Shown one piece after another: positions 34,996-46,406 of a stretch of DNA of 64,000 bases; position 1 is the first letter of the stretch; every line of letters starts with the position of its first letter. The position numbers and the translations under genes were made by a program. This stretch comes from Spinacia oleracea. Its lineage: Eukaryota; Streptophyta; Magnoliopsida; Caryophyllales; Amaranthaceae. The notes under the pieces are model-generated. The model did not search any database. It saw nothing but the letters and a program-made list of their open reading frames with translations, and had not been told where the DNA came from. The stretch is from positions 7,440,001-7,504,000 of the forward strand of contig NC_079490.1 of the NCBI RefSeq assembly GCF_020520425.1, written 5' to 3'.

Positions 34996-35795
34996 TTAAG
35001 TTTTACAATTTGTCTCTCTGTTGGAACCTTGATAAATTATTGAATTGTGATTTTATATATAGTTGCCAATTTGTCTCCCTGTTTAAGCTTTAATATATTG
35101 GGGGTGCTTCTCGGTCCTAGTGTTGATTGATATTTTGTAAGATGATCTGTGTTAGAATTGCTTGATTTTCTGCTTTACTTTAAGCATCGTGTTCTGATTT
35201 ATTGGAGAAGGGCTCATGAGTCAGCCCAAAATAAAATTGTGTAGGATTGGTTGTAATTCTTTATGATGATATGAAAATAAGTTGGTGATTGGTTGCACGA
35301 GAATTTTGCTTCAAAGTCAGCGAATAGCGTTTGATAAAATATTAAAATAGTAACCAAATATTAAACAAAATAATTAACTTATCATATTCTTAAAATCTCA
35401 ATCGCTACTTTTTTTTCCTAGGCTTATTCAATAGGGTGAGGCCCATTAATGACCCTAACCCAACCATGAAATGAAAGGGTTTGACCCGACCCTACATAAA
35501 AATGGGACGGGCTCTTAGAGGGTCAAGATTTTCTTTTAAATAAATGGATTGAGACGGGCTCTTAATGGGCTCTAAAAGGGTCAACACTTTCTCTATTATA
35601 CGGTTCTCTTTTCTCTCCAGTCATGTAGTTTCTCTCGCCCACCAGTTTCTACAACATCAATCTTGGAATTAATTTGCAAATTCACCTTACTCTTTTGATT
35701 TATGTTCTTCGTGAGATCCCAACTTTGTTTTATTTTTCCTGTTCTCCAAATAAAGTCATTACAGAGAATTACCCAAAGTTAAGAGCACAAGTGTC
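34996..35795. other. Intergenic DNA with a GGGTCAA/GACCC-type remnant
   Basis: No gene is recognised. 35430-35600 holds GGCCCATTAATGACCCTAAC-type sequence similar to the interiors of the hAT elements in this window, but no clear termini were found. Confidence 0.4.
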
Positions 35796-36009
35796 TAGGG
35801 GCGTTTGGTTGGATGGTTTTCAGGAAAGGGAAAGAGAATGATGGGTTTTGATTCTATTTATTGTTGTTTGTTTGGTGGTTTTTATCATTCTCTTTTCCCT
35901 CTTTTCTTTTTCACTTACCCCAAATACCTCTATAATGATACCATACTCCCCCCCCCCCCCAAGATTTAAATAATAAATAAATAAATAAATAAAGTAACAA
36001 TAAAAATAA

Positions 36010-36055
<46 letters not shown>

Positions 36056-36208
36056 ATAAGAAGAAGAAGAATAATGTTATTATTAATATTGAAACTTATT
36101 GGAACGTATTGAACTTATTGAAACTTATATGAAATTATCTGAACTTAATTATTAGAACTTATTGTACCTGAAACTTTTTTTTTTTTAAATGAACAGAACG
36201 CACCCCTA
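35796..36208. mobile_element. TIR element with an (AAT)n microsatellite
   Basis: TAGGGGCGTTTGGTT on the left is mirrored by GAACAGAACGCACCCCTA on the right, with small gaps. GTC on both sides may be a 3-bp duplication. The interior carries a run of C (35948-35960), (AATAA)n and (AAT)n repeats at about 35967-36075, and TGAACTTATT-type sequence. Confidence 0.5.
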
Positions 36209-36479
36209 GTCGTTGGATCATTAAAGAAGAGTGGTATGTCGGCTTGTAGGAAGAAAAGGAGAAAAAAAAATTAAAAAAAATTAGACCAACAAGAGAGTGA
36301 CATGTGTCAAGGTAACTTGCTACAACGGGTTGGTTACCTGTTAGTACCATTGAAAGAGAATATGTACAAAATGTTGGATTATTTTAAAAAATATGTCGTA
36401 TGTGGGAATAATAAAAGGAAATCGGTCAAATGTAGAATGTATTAAAACCAAATTTTCCTTCATTTAAACACACTTAGCA

Positions 36480-37066
36480 GTTAACACGTTACAATTGTCG
36501 TTCCTCTCTTTCCCTCTCCTTTTCTCCCTTCTCTCTCATCTTTTAGGGTTTCAATTTTTTTGGTCGTTTAGGCCGGAAGTATTCTAAGAAAGTACACTAT
36601 TTCCGACCCTTCTTCTTGCTTTTCATTGTTTTCTTTTCATGTTTTGTCTTGTTTTGATTTCTTTTCTGTTGATTTGTTCCCAATTTATTTGGGTTTTTTC
36701 CTAGAGTTTTCTAGGTTCTTGATTCTCATTCATGATGGGAATTTTTGTAGGGTTTCAATAATTGGGAAGGAGATTTGGATTCATACAGGTTTAGGGTTTA
36801 TCATCAACTCGTCGATCAGAAAAATTCGTGCGCAGATTGCGAAGGGCTCTACTTGAAAAGATGTGAAATCATTGAAAATCACTGTTCGTGTCAAGCTAGA
36901 AGCGGTGGAGTATGAGATGTGTTTTAGGATGCAGAATAGTATATGTTTTGATTGTAACAGTTATGTATTTTCTTTGAATCTGTGGTATGCAGATCTATTT
37001 TATCATTGTAGATGTCGTATGGCTTATCATTAATGACATTGTTCTTCCCCGTCAAAAAAAAAACAC
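36480..37066 (+). mobile_element. Poly(A) retroposon with 12-bp target duplication
   Basis: ACACACTTAGCA at 36468-36479 recurs perfectly at 37067-37078. The inserted sequence starts with a CT-rich stretch like a plant 5' UTR and ends CCCCGTC plus about ten A. A long duplication with a 3' A-tail is the signature of target-primed reverse transcription. The last 50 bp (TCATTAATGACATTGTTCTT) resembles plant L1 tails, so it may be a short non-autonomous LINE derivative. A processed copy of a cellular transcript is the alternative. A 76-codon open frame at 36626-36856 shows no recognisable motif. Confidence 0.72.
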
Positions 37067-37219
37067 ACACACTTAGCACCTTATAGCTAGGAGTATTTTA
37101 GGGTGTACTCCGTATAGCATATACTCCGTTTTTTTTGGAGGGGATACCAAAAATTCAAAGAGCTCTGGCATTTACTTATAATATACTTCATCCGTTTCAA
37201 AAAATTGCAACATCTTTTC

Positions 37220-37719
37220 ATCCATCATCCAACTCATCCGTCACTCCATTTACCCACCATCCACATCCGACTCATCCATCATGCATCGGCGGATGAATCA
37301 GGTGGATCGGATGATTAGCCGGTGTAATAAAAATTATCGTCAACTTTATTTATAATATCAATCAATAGTAATATGTGTTAATATAGTGGACAATGAATTA
37401 TAATTTTGATACACTTACATTATAAAATAACCGAAAATGCTAATAATAAAAAAATATTAGGTAATACATACAGGATTATATTAATAATTAAGTAATTGTA
37501 GTAAACAAAAATTTTAATTTTAACGGATGGATGGATGGATGGATGGATCAGATGATGGATCGGGTGACGGGTTGGATGAAGCTCCACACAAATCCGACCC
37601 GACCCATCACCCGATCCACGCGCCACCCGTTTAACAACAGTGTTTTATCAGGTTTCAACCATAAATTCGGTTCGGGTTGTTCGAATATCCGTCGGACTTT
37701 GATGAAATTGTCACCCCTA
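37220..37719. mobile_element. Partial hAT-derived GGATG/CATCC repeat element
   Basis: It ends GATGAAATTGTCACCCCTA at 37719, the inverse of a TAGGGGTGACAA hAT terminus. The interior is CATCCGACTCATCC-type repeat and a (GGAT)n run at 37525-37550. No left TIR or duplication was found, so it is probably 5'-truncated. Confidence 0.45.
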
Positions 37720-37899
37720 ATTTGAAGGATGAAAAAATATATAAATTATATGTTGAATTAATATTGAATGTTAAAGGGGTGAAGTGGAAGAGGTTAATGT
37801 GTATATTGGACTATTAGTAATTGATGTTGAATAAGGAAGATGAAGTGGAAGAAAAGTTAAAGTTGTAAAACATAGAAACAATAATATATATATAAAAAA

Positions 37900-38304
37900 A
37901 AAACTAATAATGAATTGATGAATGAAATGAGAGATGACACATGACTTCCAATAATCTATGGTGACACATGGTTTCCAATAATCTATGGTTATCCTTTTTA
38001 AATAATAGGTATAGATAGGTATAGATTTAACTTAGCTCATTAAGTTATGATTTATTTATGTATGAATGTCTTTTAGTTTTTTTTTTTTTTTTTTTTTTTG
38101 GAGGGGAAGTCTTTTGAGTTTTCCCTCTTTAAACACAAGGACATGTACATTAATAATGATGTCTTTTGATTTTTGTCTATTTTGATTTTTCTTTTTCTGA
38201 AAGAGAAGATTGATAATGTGAAGACACATGTCACATTATAACATATGATTACATGTTACATTCTAACCTATGGTTTCAGTTTTTAAATACTAGGTATAGA
38301 TAGA
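37900..38304 (-). mobile_element. Two Helitron-like 5' ends, minus strand
   Basis: On the minus strand TCTATACCTATCTATACC starts at 38025 and TCTATCTATACCTAGTAT at 38304. Both are followed by TATTTAAAAA and AACCATAG. They are related to each other and to the TCTATCTATA termini elsewhere in the window. No 3' hairpin or CTAG end was found, so their extents are unknown. Confidence 0.4.
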
Positions 38305-38457
38305 TATTATGAAAATATACAATGAAATCAATCCACCAACATTTTACTTATCACATTTGCTTTTACTAAATTAGTAAAAACTTATGGTCTAGGTTAGTAA
38401 ATGAATAGCGGCAAAAGTGAAAGTGTTGCATTCTTTTTTTTTTTGAAACGGAGGGAG

Positions 38458-39784
38458 TATAGATGAAACGACCTTACATAAGATTTGGTCAAATTCAAAC
38501 ATCCAACAATGTTCACAAGGAGCTAATCGATCCTATGAACGAAAGAACACTTTACTACTCCGTATTCATTAGGAGTAAAGATATAATCCACTCCATAAGT
38601 CCAGCCAAAATTTTGACCGATTAAAAACAGAATCATCGTGTGGGATCTTATTAGATTCGTCTTAATAAACATTTTGTAAATACCAATTTTCTACAATTTT
38701 TTTTGTCCATAATTAGATATATTAACGCTTAAAATCACGCGTTGATTAACGTGTCTAAATAATTATGTCATTTAACAAAGAAGAGAGGAAATAGTTAATA
38801 CCATGCATACTCCAAAACCTAATGGAGTCAAATACTGAAGAATCTAACATGCTCTATCTAGCTAGTGTTTTAGGACACAAAAATAAAGGTACCTTATCTT
38901 AGCTTTAATTAACTTAAAATTAACTTTGCCTCTAAGGCTGTGAGTGATCTAACAAGCAAAGTAGATATACTATTTTTTTTAATAAAAAAAATAAAAAGGT
39001 CCCAAAAACCTTGATGCACTAGACATCATAGGAAATAGGAAGCTTCAATTCATCCACATATTAGTATATGGGAATAGTCTAACGTTTAATAGCACGTCTC
39101 AGGAGAATAGGAAATGGTGTAAAAATTCTTAGATGCACTCGGATGTGTAATAGACATTAAGGATATATATTAGTAATTTATTGGTGATCTCTAACATTAT
39201 ACGCATATTAGTTTTATATGCACGAGGTAATATAAGAAACAGATTTGTGTTATTACCTTAATACCGTACCTAAAATAACATGTAAAAAATATAGTATAAA
39301 TGCGATGCGTGCAATATAAGAAACATATAAGTTAGATAGAGTCGAACACAAATAAACAGATTGATTAAAATGGTAAAATTTTATTTGAGGGGCTAGATTA
39401 ATTAAAATGATTCTTTAGGTTTTTCCTATTGGTTAGATTGTCATTATATTCTCTATTTTATAAGTGTGGAGGGTATTTTGGTAATTCAAATGAGACACCA
39501 AAAGTAGATTTACTAAAATAACCTCACATCTTCACTTATATAATAGAGATATACGGAGAAAATATGAGAGGGTCGGTACATGGTGCACCCGGGTTCACCT
39601 TGAATGGGTTGGAGATGGCATGTACAAAATTTTCATTTGTCATCGAGCATACTCCGTAAAGGTGTTAAGGATGTATCCCTCCATCGTTTTATATTTTATT
39701 TATCGTTTTAGCACGTTCCTAAAAGATTGTCAAATATCAAAATGATAATGGAGACCACAAAGCCGTCTCCACTCAATCCTTAAG
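38458..39784. other. Intergenic DNA; possible eroded Helitron at 39280-39549
   Basis: No gene is visible. On the minus strand TCTCTATTATATAAGTGAAG at 39549 looks like a Helitron 5' end. GCACGCATCGCATTTATACT near 39300-39320 resembles a decayed 3' tail. An ACTCCGTA remnant occurs near 39650. Confidence 0.35.
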
Positions 39785-40054
39785 CAATCCGTGGACTATG
39801 GACCATGGTGCACAGTGAGCATGGTGCACCAAAAGAACATATGTGTATAAGCAAAAGAACATGACACTATGACAAAAGAACATGCGTTATAATAATTCAC
39901 TTTTTTGTTATAAAGAATATTATATTATTATTTTCACTATTTATTAAAAACATAAATAAAAAAATATATTCATGTTCTTTTCACATAACCTGGTGTTCTT
40001 TTGATTATATACTAGTGTTCTTAAGGTGCACCATGGTCCACCTTCTAAATTGCG
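39785..40054 (-). mobile_element. CATGGTGCACC MITE, copy 2
   Basis: CAATCCGTGGACTATGGACC on the left and GGTCCACCTTCTAAATTGCG on the right match the termini of the copy at 52595-52854 in opposite orientation. The interior has repeated AAAGAACAT/ATGTTCTTTT words. The flanks do not show a matching target duplication. Confidence 0.72.
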
Positions 40055-40529
40055 AACACTAAACTAGATCTAATAATTGGAAATTAAGGAATAAAGGACG
40101 CAATATACTTTATATAGTATATGATTTTATAATAAAGAGCTTATTTGAATAGTTTCATTAATTCTACAATTAACACGTACTTTTATCTCTTCGTAACATG
40201 ATGACTATTATTGGATTTCAAAGTGACAGAATGACCTAATTATTGCCACGATCAATTAAGTTCAATTAACCTTGTGTTATCTTAACATTCTCAGTTTCTT
40301 TTACATTTTTTTTTAGAATTGCAATTTTTCTTTTTGAGGAAAAGAATTACAATTTTTCTAATGGACTTTAAAATAGGTGAATTAATTTATCATTTATACA
40401 TCGTAGTTCATACTTTGTATATTTATATATACACCATAGTTCATACTTTGTATATAAATATTGATCGAGGGTAAATGTAAAATACAAAAACTAATACACG
40501 ACTTTGACTTATCAAGGTTGTACTTTTTA
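40055..40529. other. Intergenic DNA, nothing recognised
   Basis: AT-rich. A short duplication of TAGTTCATACTTTGTATAT occurs at about 40405 and 40438. Confidence 0.4.
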
Positions 40530-40990
40530 ATCAAATATTTATGCTCTATTAATTATACTTTAAGTTAAATAGTTATATTATCAATTTAATCAAATATTTA
40601 TGTTCTATTAATTATACTTCAAGTTAAATAGTTATATTATCAATTCAAATAGTTACACTTTGTCATCATATAGTTATGTTGTTTAATGATAAAATTACCA
40701 GTCTTGTTTATGACGGTCTTACGTACTTAATGTAAAATGTTAATTGCCAATAATGCTAATTAAATACCGTATACCCTTGATTACTCTTGATTACTACATA
40801 TGACGGTCTCATAGCAGAATTACAGGTTACAACTATATACAAAATACCGACATCAATGTTAAAATGTGAATTGTCGATAATGCTAATTAGATACTGAAAC
40901 CCTTGATTATTGTATATGACGGTCTCATAAGAGAATTACGGATTGTAAATATATACAATATACCGACATCAAATGAAAGATACACCCTTG
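40530..40990. repeat. Two local tandem duplications
   Basis: TCAAATATTTATGYTCTATT recurs at 40531 and 40590 (59-bp period). Further on, TGACGGTCT-containing units at about 40709, 40801 and 40917 share GATAATGCTAATTA and TATACAAAATACCGACATCA-type blocks, with spacing near 92 and 116 bp. The open frame over the last unit (40903-41139) has no recognisable protein feature. Confidence 0.65.
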
Positions 40991-42067
40991 ATTCGTATAG
41001 AGAAGGAAGGGTTCTTCCAAACAAAGTCGAGTCAAAGGGATCATCTAAGAATAAGATAGTGCAAAAGCTAGCTAAGGTCTTATCATATCATATATATTAT
41101 GATCCCTATTTCACATGGACTCTATTACAAGGACAATGACAACATATCCTCTAATTCTCATCCTCATATTTCCTCTAATTTAATTAGTTATTATAAGTTG
41201 ATAACGTTTAGGTGGCCTAATAAACTTGTATTTGTACGTAATTATGTAAAGCAAATCTAGCTAATGTCAAAATATTCATGGTAATGAAACTATATCCATG
41301 AATATGTGTTACTTGTCTTTTTTTTTGAATGTACGTGTTACTTGTCTTAGCTTACAAAATTACATACATATTCATTGTCAATGACATTACTGGAACTTCT
41401 GGGTCGTGGGTCAGGTTCACATTTGGTTTCGAGTCGATTTTGTGATGTGTTACAAATATGTTAAAAAAACTTGTTAAATCCTCTAACAAAAGCTTTTGTG
41501 TACGTAAGACCGCATAACGGTTATACCACTTTTTTGATACTAACTAAACTAGTGTAAAACATAACTAAAAGTAATAAAATCATAACTAATTGAATAACAA
41601 AATAGTTAAGGTATAAAGACAAATAGTTAAATTTATGAGTCGAATAGTTATTATTTTTGAACAAACTTATTATTAACTAAAACTCATAAAATCTTAACTA
41701 ATTGATCTCATTGTTTAATTAATCAGTTTCATTATTTAACTAATTGGTTCAGTGCTTAACTAATCAGTTTCATTAGGTGACAACAAAGTGGTCTAACCGT
41801 TAGACGATATTTCCTAAAAGTTTGTAATCCTCTAATTACAAAAATACTATAACAAATTAATGAGAAAATTAGCTCAAATTCATGTTGGATTCATGTTGTT
41901 CAAATTTGATCCAGTAGGTTGGATTCAGATTTGATCCAGTAGGTTGGATTCAGGTTTCTCTCATGAATTTTTGGTCAGATTATCAAAACTTCAAGAGATA
42001 TTATGAATTATCAGCGCGTTCATTTCGAAGATTAATCCTAATGTGTAGTTTCTATATTAGTTGTATA
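40991..42067. other. Intergenic DNA, nothing recognised
   Basis: AT-rich with frequent TAACTAAT words near 41530-41770, and a duplicated AGGTTGGATTCAG near 41915-41950. No gene supported. Confidence 0.4.
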
Positions 42068-42075
42068 CTTGTATG

Positions 42076-42712
42076 TAGGAATGGCAATGGATCGGACTCG
42101 GGTCGGATGTAGTAAAATCCATATCCGATCCATTTAAAATTCGGACTCTAAAATTGCATCCATATCCAAAATCATTTACAATTCGGACTCTAAAATTGCA
42201 TCCATATCCATATCCACATAAAATTCGGACTCCAAAATTGCATCCATATCCAAATCTGAATCCATATCCATATCTAAATCCGAATCATGCGTTAACTTTA
42301 CTTACATAGAACTTGTATTTTTTTAATTTTAAACTAATTTAGAAATACAAACTTTTATATAAGGCGGATTTAGAAATCCTTTTTCTCATTTACCATAATC
42401 TAATGAGTTTCTAATAATTACAAATATATGCGTTTTAATCAAATATATTAGATTATATTGGGAACTTCCTTAAAAAAACTTATTTACGAAAAATAATACA
42501 CTTGGAAATAATTTCAGGTCGAATTTGCACTCGAGTTCGGACTCGGGTCGGATTCGGGTCGGAGTCTCTGCAGACTCCATATCCGATCCATATCCATTCG
42601 GATTCGGATGTTTTTAATCGGATTCGGACTTTTTTTTCTCGGATTCGAATCGGATATTTTCCTTCAGATTGGGTCGGACTCGGTTCGAATTCGGATGTGA
42701 TTGTCATCCCTA
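42076..42712. mobile_element. Second hAT element with GGGTCGGA repeats
   Basis: TAGGAATGGCAAT at 42076 and ATTGTCATCCCTA ending at 42712 are inverted repeats with two mismatches. CTTGTATG flanks the element perfectly at 42068-42075 and 42713-42720, the 8-bp hAT duplication. The arms are made of GGATTCGGGTCGGAC and CATATCCATATCC repeats. The centre is AT-rich and non-coding. It is analogous to 5266-6352 but its repeats are oriented differently. Confidence 0.85.
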
Positions 42713-42720
42713 CTTGTATG

Positions 42721-43160
42721 TGGTTGATCTCTTTCCAATTGATTGAGAAGGGGGGTGTTTGATGAGAAGGGGAAGCACATAATGACAAGTCTCCTAAGAT
42801 CACTTGTCACACTCTAAGTAAAAGTAAAACAAGTCCAGTAGTAATCCTAAAAGAAGAGACGTTACAAAAGTGGGTGGTCCAATTAATAAATATGGTGATA
42901 TGGTCACATGAACATAAGATCCGACAATATTCTTATATGGGCATAAAAACACCTTACTCACGTGAACATCACGTTGCCCCCTTCTTTTTTTTTTTTTTTT
43001 TCCAAATACTTTGCTATCAAGGAAAAAGACAAAATATATTTCAACTATATACACCAAGTAATATATTTTTGTTTTAGTTGACTTTTTTTTTTAAAAAAAA
43101 TTGTTGGAAAAGAATATCAATGAAAAATTAGGTTTTGGGTGGAGTGGTCTATAAAAATTA
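42721..43160. other. Intergenic DNA, nothing recognised
   Basis: Contains a T-run at about 42983-43001. Short open frames here have no supporting motif. Confidence 0.4.
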
Positions 43161-43169
43161 GTTTAACTA

Positions 43170-43430
43170 AGAGTCTAAGACAATCAAACTCATATATGCC
43201 ACCCATTAAAAAACAGTTCAACTAAAATAAATACGTAAAATCGATTATAAAAGCATACGAATAATTTTAAAAAACACGTCTCTTTAGTGTAAAATAACTA
43301 AGACAATCAAACTCATATATGCCACCCGTCAAAACCATTTCAACATACTAAAGTATACACATAAATGAGAATCAATTATAAAGACATATACGAAGTAGTT
43401 TAAAAGACACGCATCTTTAATGTAGAATAA
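43170..43430. repeat. ~124-bp tandem duplication
   Basis: AAGACAATCAAACTCATATA then TGCCACCC occurs at about 43177 and 43301. Both are followed by related sequence through ATTATAAARRCATA and a CATCTTTA/CTCTTTAGTGTA block. Confidence 0.7.
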
Positions 43431-43945
43431 AATTAAATAACAAATTAATAAATAATTCAAGAAACTCTCATATACCAAATTCATAGCTATTATTGTAATT
43501 TCTAGAATATTTTTCTTTTTACCATCAATATAACTTGAGATTTTGTGGTTTTAAAATAAATAATTAGTCTGTGAGTTATATGGGAATCATGGTATAGTCA
43601 AACTATTATCTTAAATTATTTATTGGTTTGGAGCTTGGTCGAGTTTCACAATGCATTTCAAGGTATCATAATTCCCATTGAGTTTATTTGGCGTTTTTTT
43701 CAATTAGTTTAAACTACGTGTCCGATATAGTTATTCTTCATATTATCCGAATAAGTTTGAATAGAGAAAATAGAACAACTAAAATTCAAATTTGCGAGTT
43801 TAGAGATATATAGTCAATAAAACCCTCTATCTAAAGTTTAGGGAAACATAAATTGATCGATCGAATAGGGAAGCTATAATATTGAACAAAATGTTCTTAT
43901 AACAAACTTATAATATAAAAATAAAAATATTACTACGTAGGTATT

Positions 43946-45640
43946 GGCCCTGTTTGGCAATTGGCTGTTGGCTGTTGGCTGTTGGCTGTCGGCTGTTTTA
44001 CTTAGCTGGTTTGACTGGCTGTTCAAGTTGGCTGCTTTTGTTGGCTGTTTGACTATGGATTGGTTACAAATGTGTTTGGTAAAATCAGTTGTTGGCTGTT
44101 GGCTGTAGCTATGTAAAATGACATTTAAGGACATTTAATGTCTTTTATTCATTTTTCAATACATACTGTGTATTGTGTACGGAGTAAAACGTAATTACAA
44201 ATAAATAAATATACATTAAAAATAAATTAATTTTTGCAATAGTATTAATAAATTATTATTTTAATTAATAATTGCGGAGTAATAATCAATGATTAATAAT
44301 TAATAATTAATAATAATTAAATTAATAATAATTAATAATTAATAATTAATGATTAATTATTAATTAGTTATTCACTTTTAGTTATTAGTCATTAATTAAT
44401 ACTCCGTAATTATTAATTATTAATTATTAATTATTAATTATTAATTATTATTATTAATTATTAATTATTAATTATTAATTATTAATTATTAATTATTATT
44501 ATTATTATTAATTATTAATTATTAATTATTAATTATTAATTATTAATTATTAATTATTAATTATTAATTATTAATTATTAATTATTAATTATTAATTATT
44601 AATTATTAATTATTAATTATTAATTATTAATTATTAATTATTAATTATTAATTATTAATTATTAATTATTAATTATTAATTATTATATTAATTATTAATT
44701 ATTAATTATTAATTATTAATTATTAATTATTAATTATTAATTATTAATTATTAACTATTTACTATTTACTATTTACTATTAACTATTAACTATTAACTAT
44801 TAACTATTAACTATTAACTATTAACTATTAACTATTAACTATTAATTATTAACTATTAATTATTAATTATTAATTATTAATTATTAATTACTAATTATTA
44901 ACTACTAATTATTAATTATTAATTATTAATTATTAATTATTAATTATTAATTATTAATTATTAATTATTAATTATTAATTATTAATTATTAATTATTAAT
45001 TATTAATTATTAATTATTAATTATTAATTATTAATTATTAATTATTAATTATTATTAATTATTAATTATTAATTATTAATTATTAACTATTAATTATTAA
45101 TTATTAATTATTACTAATTATTAATTATTAATTATTAATTATTAATTATTAATTATTAATTATTAATTATTAATTATTAATTATTAATTATTAATTATTA
45201 ATTATTAATTATTAATTATTAATTACTAATTATTAATTATTAATTATTAATTATTAAATATTAATTATTAATTATTAATTATTAATTAGTAATTACTAAT
45301 TACTAATCACTAATCACTAATCACTAATCACTAATCACTAATCACTAATCACTAATCACTAATCACTTATCACTAATCACTAATCACTAATTATTAATTA
45401 TTAATTATTAGTTAATTAATAAAAAACAAGGACAAAAAAGTAATTTAGATAGTGAAAAGCCAAAAGCCAACTCCAAAAAGCTAGTGTTACTAGCTTTTCA
45501 TTTTTGGCGGAAAAGCTAGCTTTTCAGCAAGCTAAAAAGCCAGTTACCAAACACATTTTTTGGCTGTTTGACCAGATTAAAAAGCCAACAGCCAAAAGCC
45601 AACCAAAAAGCCAGCAAAAAGCCATTTGCCAAACAAGGCC
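43946..45640. mobile_element. TIR element carrying a 1.2-kb heptamer array
   Basis: GGCCCTGTTTGGCAATTGGC at 43946 is mirrored by GCCATTTGCCAAACAAGGCC ending at 45640. ATT on each side is a possible 3-bp duplication, which suits a Harbinger-like MITE. The arms are themselves heptameric (TTGGCTG repeats on the left, AAAAGCC-type on the right). The core is an AT-rich heptanucleotide array. A normal MITE of this family would be a few hundred bases, so most of its 1695 bp is array expansion. Confidence 0.7.
44220..45410. repeat. Heptanucleotide array (ATTAATT)n with variant blocks
   Basis: About 1.2 kb of nearly uninterrupted 7-bp units. Most are ATTAATT. A block at about 44755-44845 is ACTATTT then ACTATTA, and a block at about 45295-45390 is ACTAATC. 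Variants are clustered rather than scattered, as expected if single mutated units were locally amplified. The AT strand symmetry allows many hairpins. Confidence 0.95.
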
Positions 45641-46082
45641 ATTATTAGATTGATTACATGAGTTGGAAAGTTCCTTTACTTCCCTATGACAATTGAAAAG
45701 ACAAAACAATATTTTGCTTTTAAAAAAAAGAAAAGAAAAGACAAATAACTTAAGCACTACACTTGCACACATCATCGATGATTCAATGCATGTATCCTCC
45801 ACCTCCATTCCTCAAAGTCTCTTACTTGGCTTCCTATTGTCCTAAGATTAGGTTTGTGGGCTCCATATACTCAATCACAATTAGGTTATGTACCCGTTCA
45901 AAATCGGACTTGACCTAAGGATGAAAATGGGTCGGAGAAGGATTAAGTGGAATATCATCTGTATCCACCCGCTTCACCTGGTCTATCTGTTACCCGGTTT
46001 ACACATCATCCGCATCCCGTCTATCCATCACCCGCTGGTGGATCGAGTGTTATCCCGATGAAAATATTTACTAAAAAAATTA

Positions 46083-46406
46083 CTCCCCCCGTATTTATAT
46101 AAGGGATACACTTGTCTTTTCAGACCGTATTTATTTAAGAGATACACTTGTCATATTTAGTAACTTATCAACCTCACCATCTAATTAAATAAAACATCTA
46201 ATCTACCCTATGACCCACCATCTTATTAAACAAATAATTTTAGAAACCCACCTCACCTCCCACCCTCCAAAATGATATGGTCTCCACTTGTTTACTTATT
46301 AAAATATTTACCCAACCCCACTTGCTTTATTATTTTATTTCATTCAATTCTTCTTCTTAGTACCCGTGCTCGACCAAGTGTTTCCCTTAAATAAATACGG
46401 AGGAAG
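46083..46406. mobile_element. Complete Stowaway MITE (324 bp)
   Basis: TA|CTCCCCCCGTATTTATATAA and then GGGATACACTTG is mirrored by TGTTTCCCTTAAATAAATAC then GGAGGAAG|TA. The CTCCCTCCGT terminus with a TA duplication is the Stowaway/Tc1-Mariner signature. A partial GGGTCGGA-type sequence (about 45933-46070, start TAAGGATGAAAATGGGTCGG) abuts it on the left and may be a truncated hAT end. Confidence 0.8.

Larger units (their letters stand above)
37186..38457. mobile_element. Stowaway MITE enlarged by nested insertions
   Basis: TA|CTTCATCCGTTTCAAAAAAT and then TGCAAC at 37186 is mirrored by GTTGCATTC...TTGAAACGGAGGGAG|TA ending at 38457. This is a CTCCCTCCGTTTC-type Stowaway/Mariner TIR with a TA duplication. 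A Stowaway is normally a few hundred bases. Here the ends are about 1.27 kb apart because a hAT-derived piece (ending at 37719) and two Helitron-like pieces (5' ends at 38025 and 38304) lie between them. Confidence 0.6.

Noticed and set aside
44220..45410. Heptamer array as an interstitial telomere
   Set aside because: The unit is ATTAATT, not TTTAGGG, and the array is bounded by MITE ends.
45933..46070. Possible third hAT element starting TAAGGATGAAAATGGGTCGG
   Set aside because: Only a left-like end is present. No right terminus or 8-bp duplication was found before the adjoining Stowaway.
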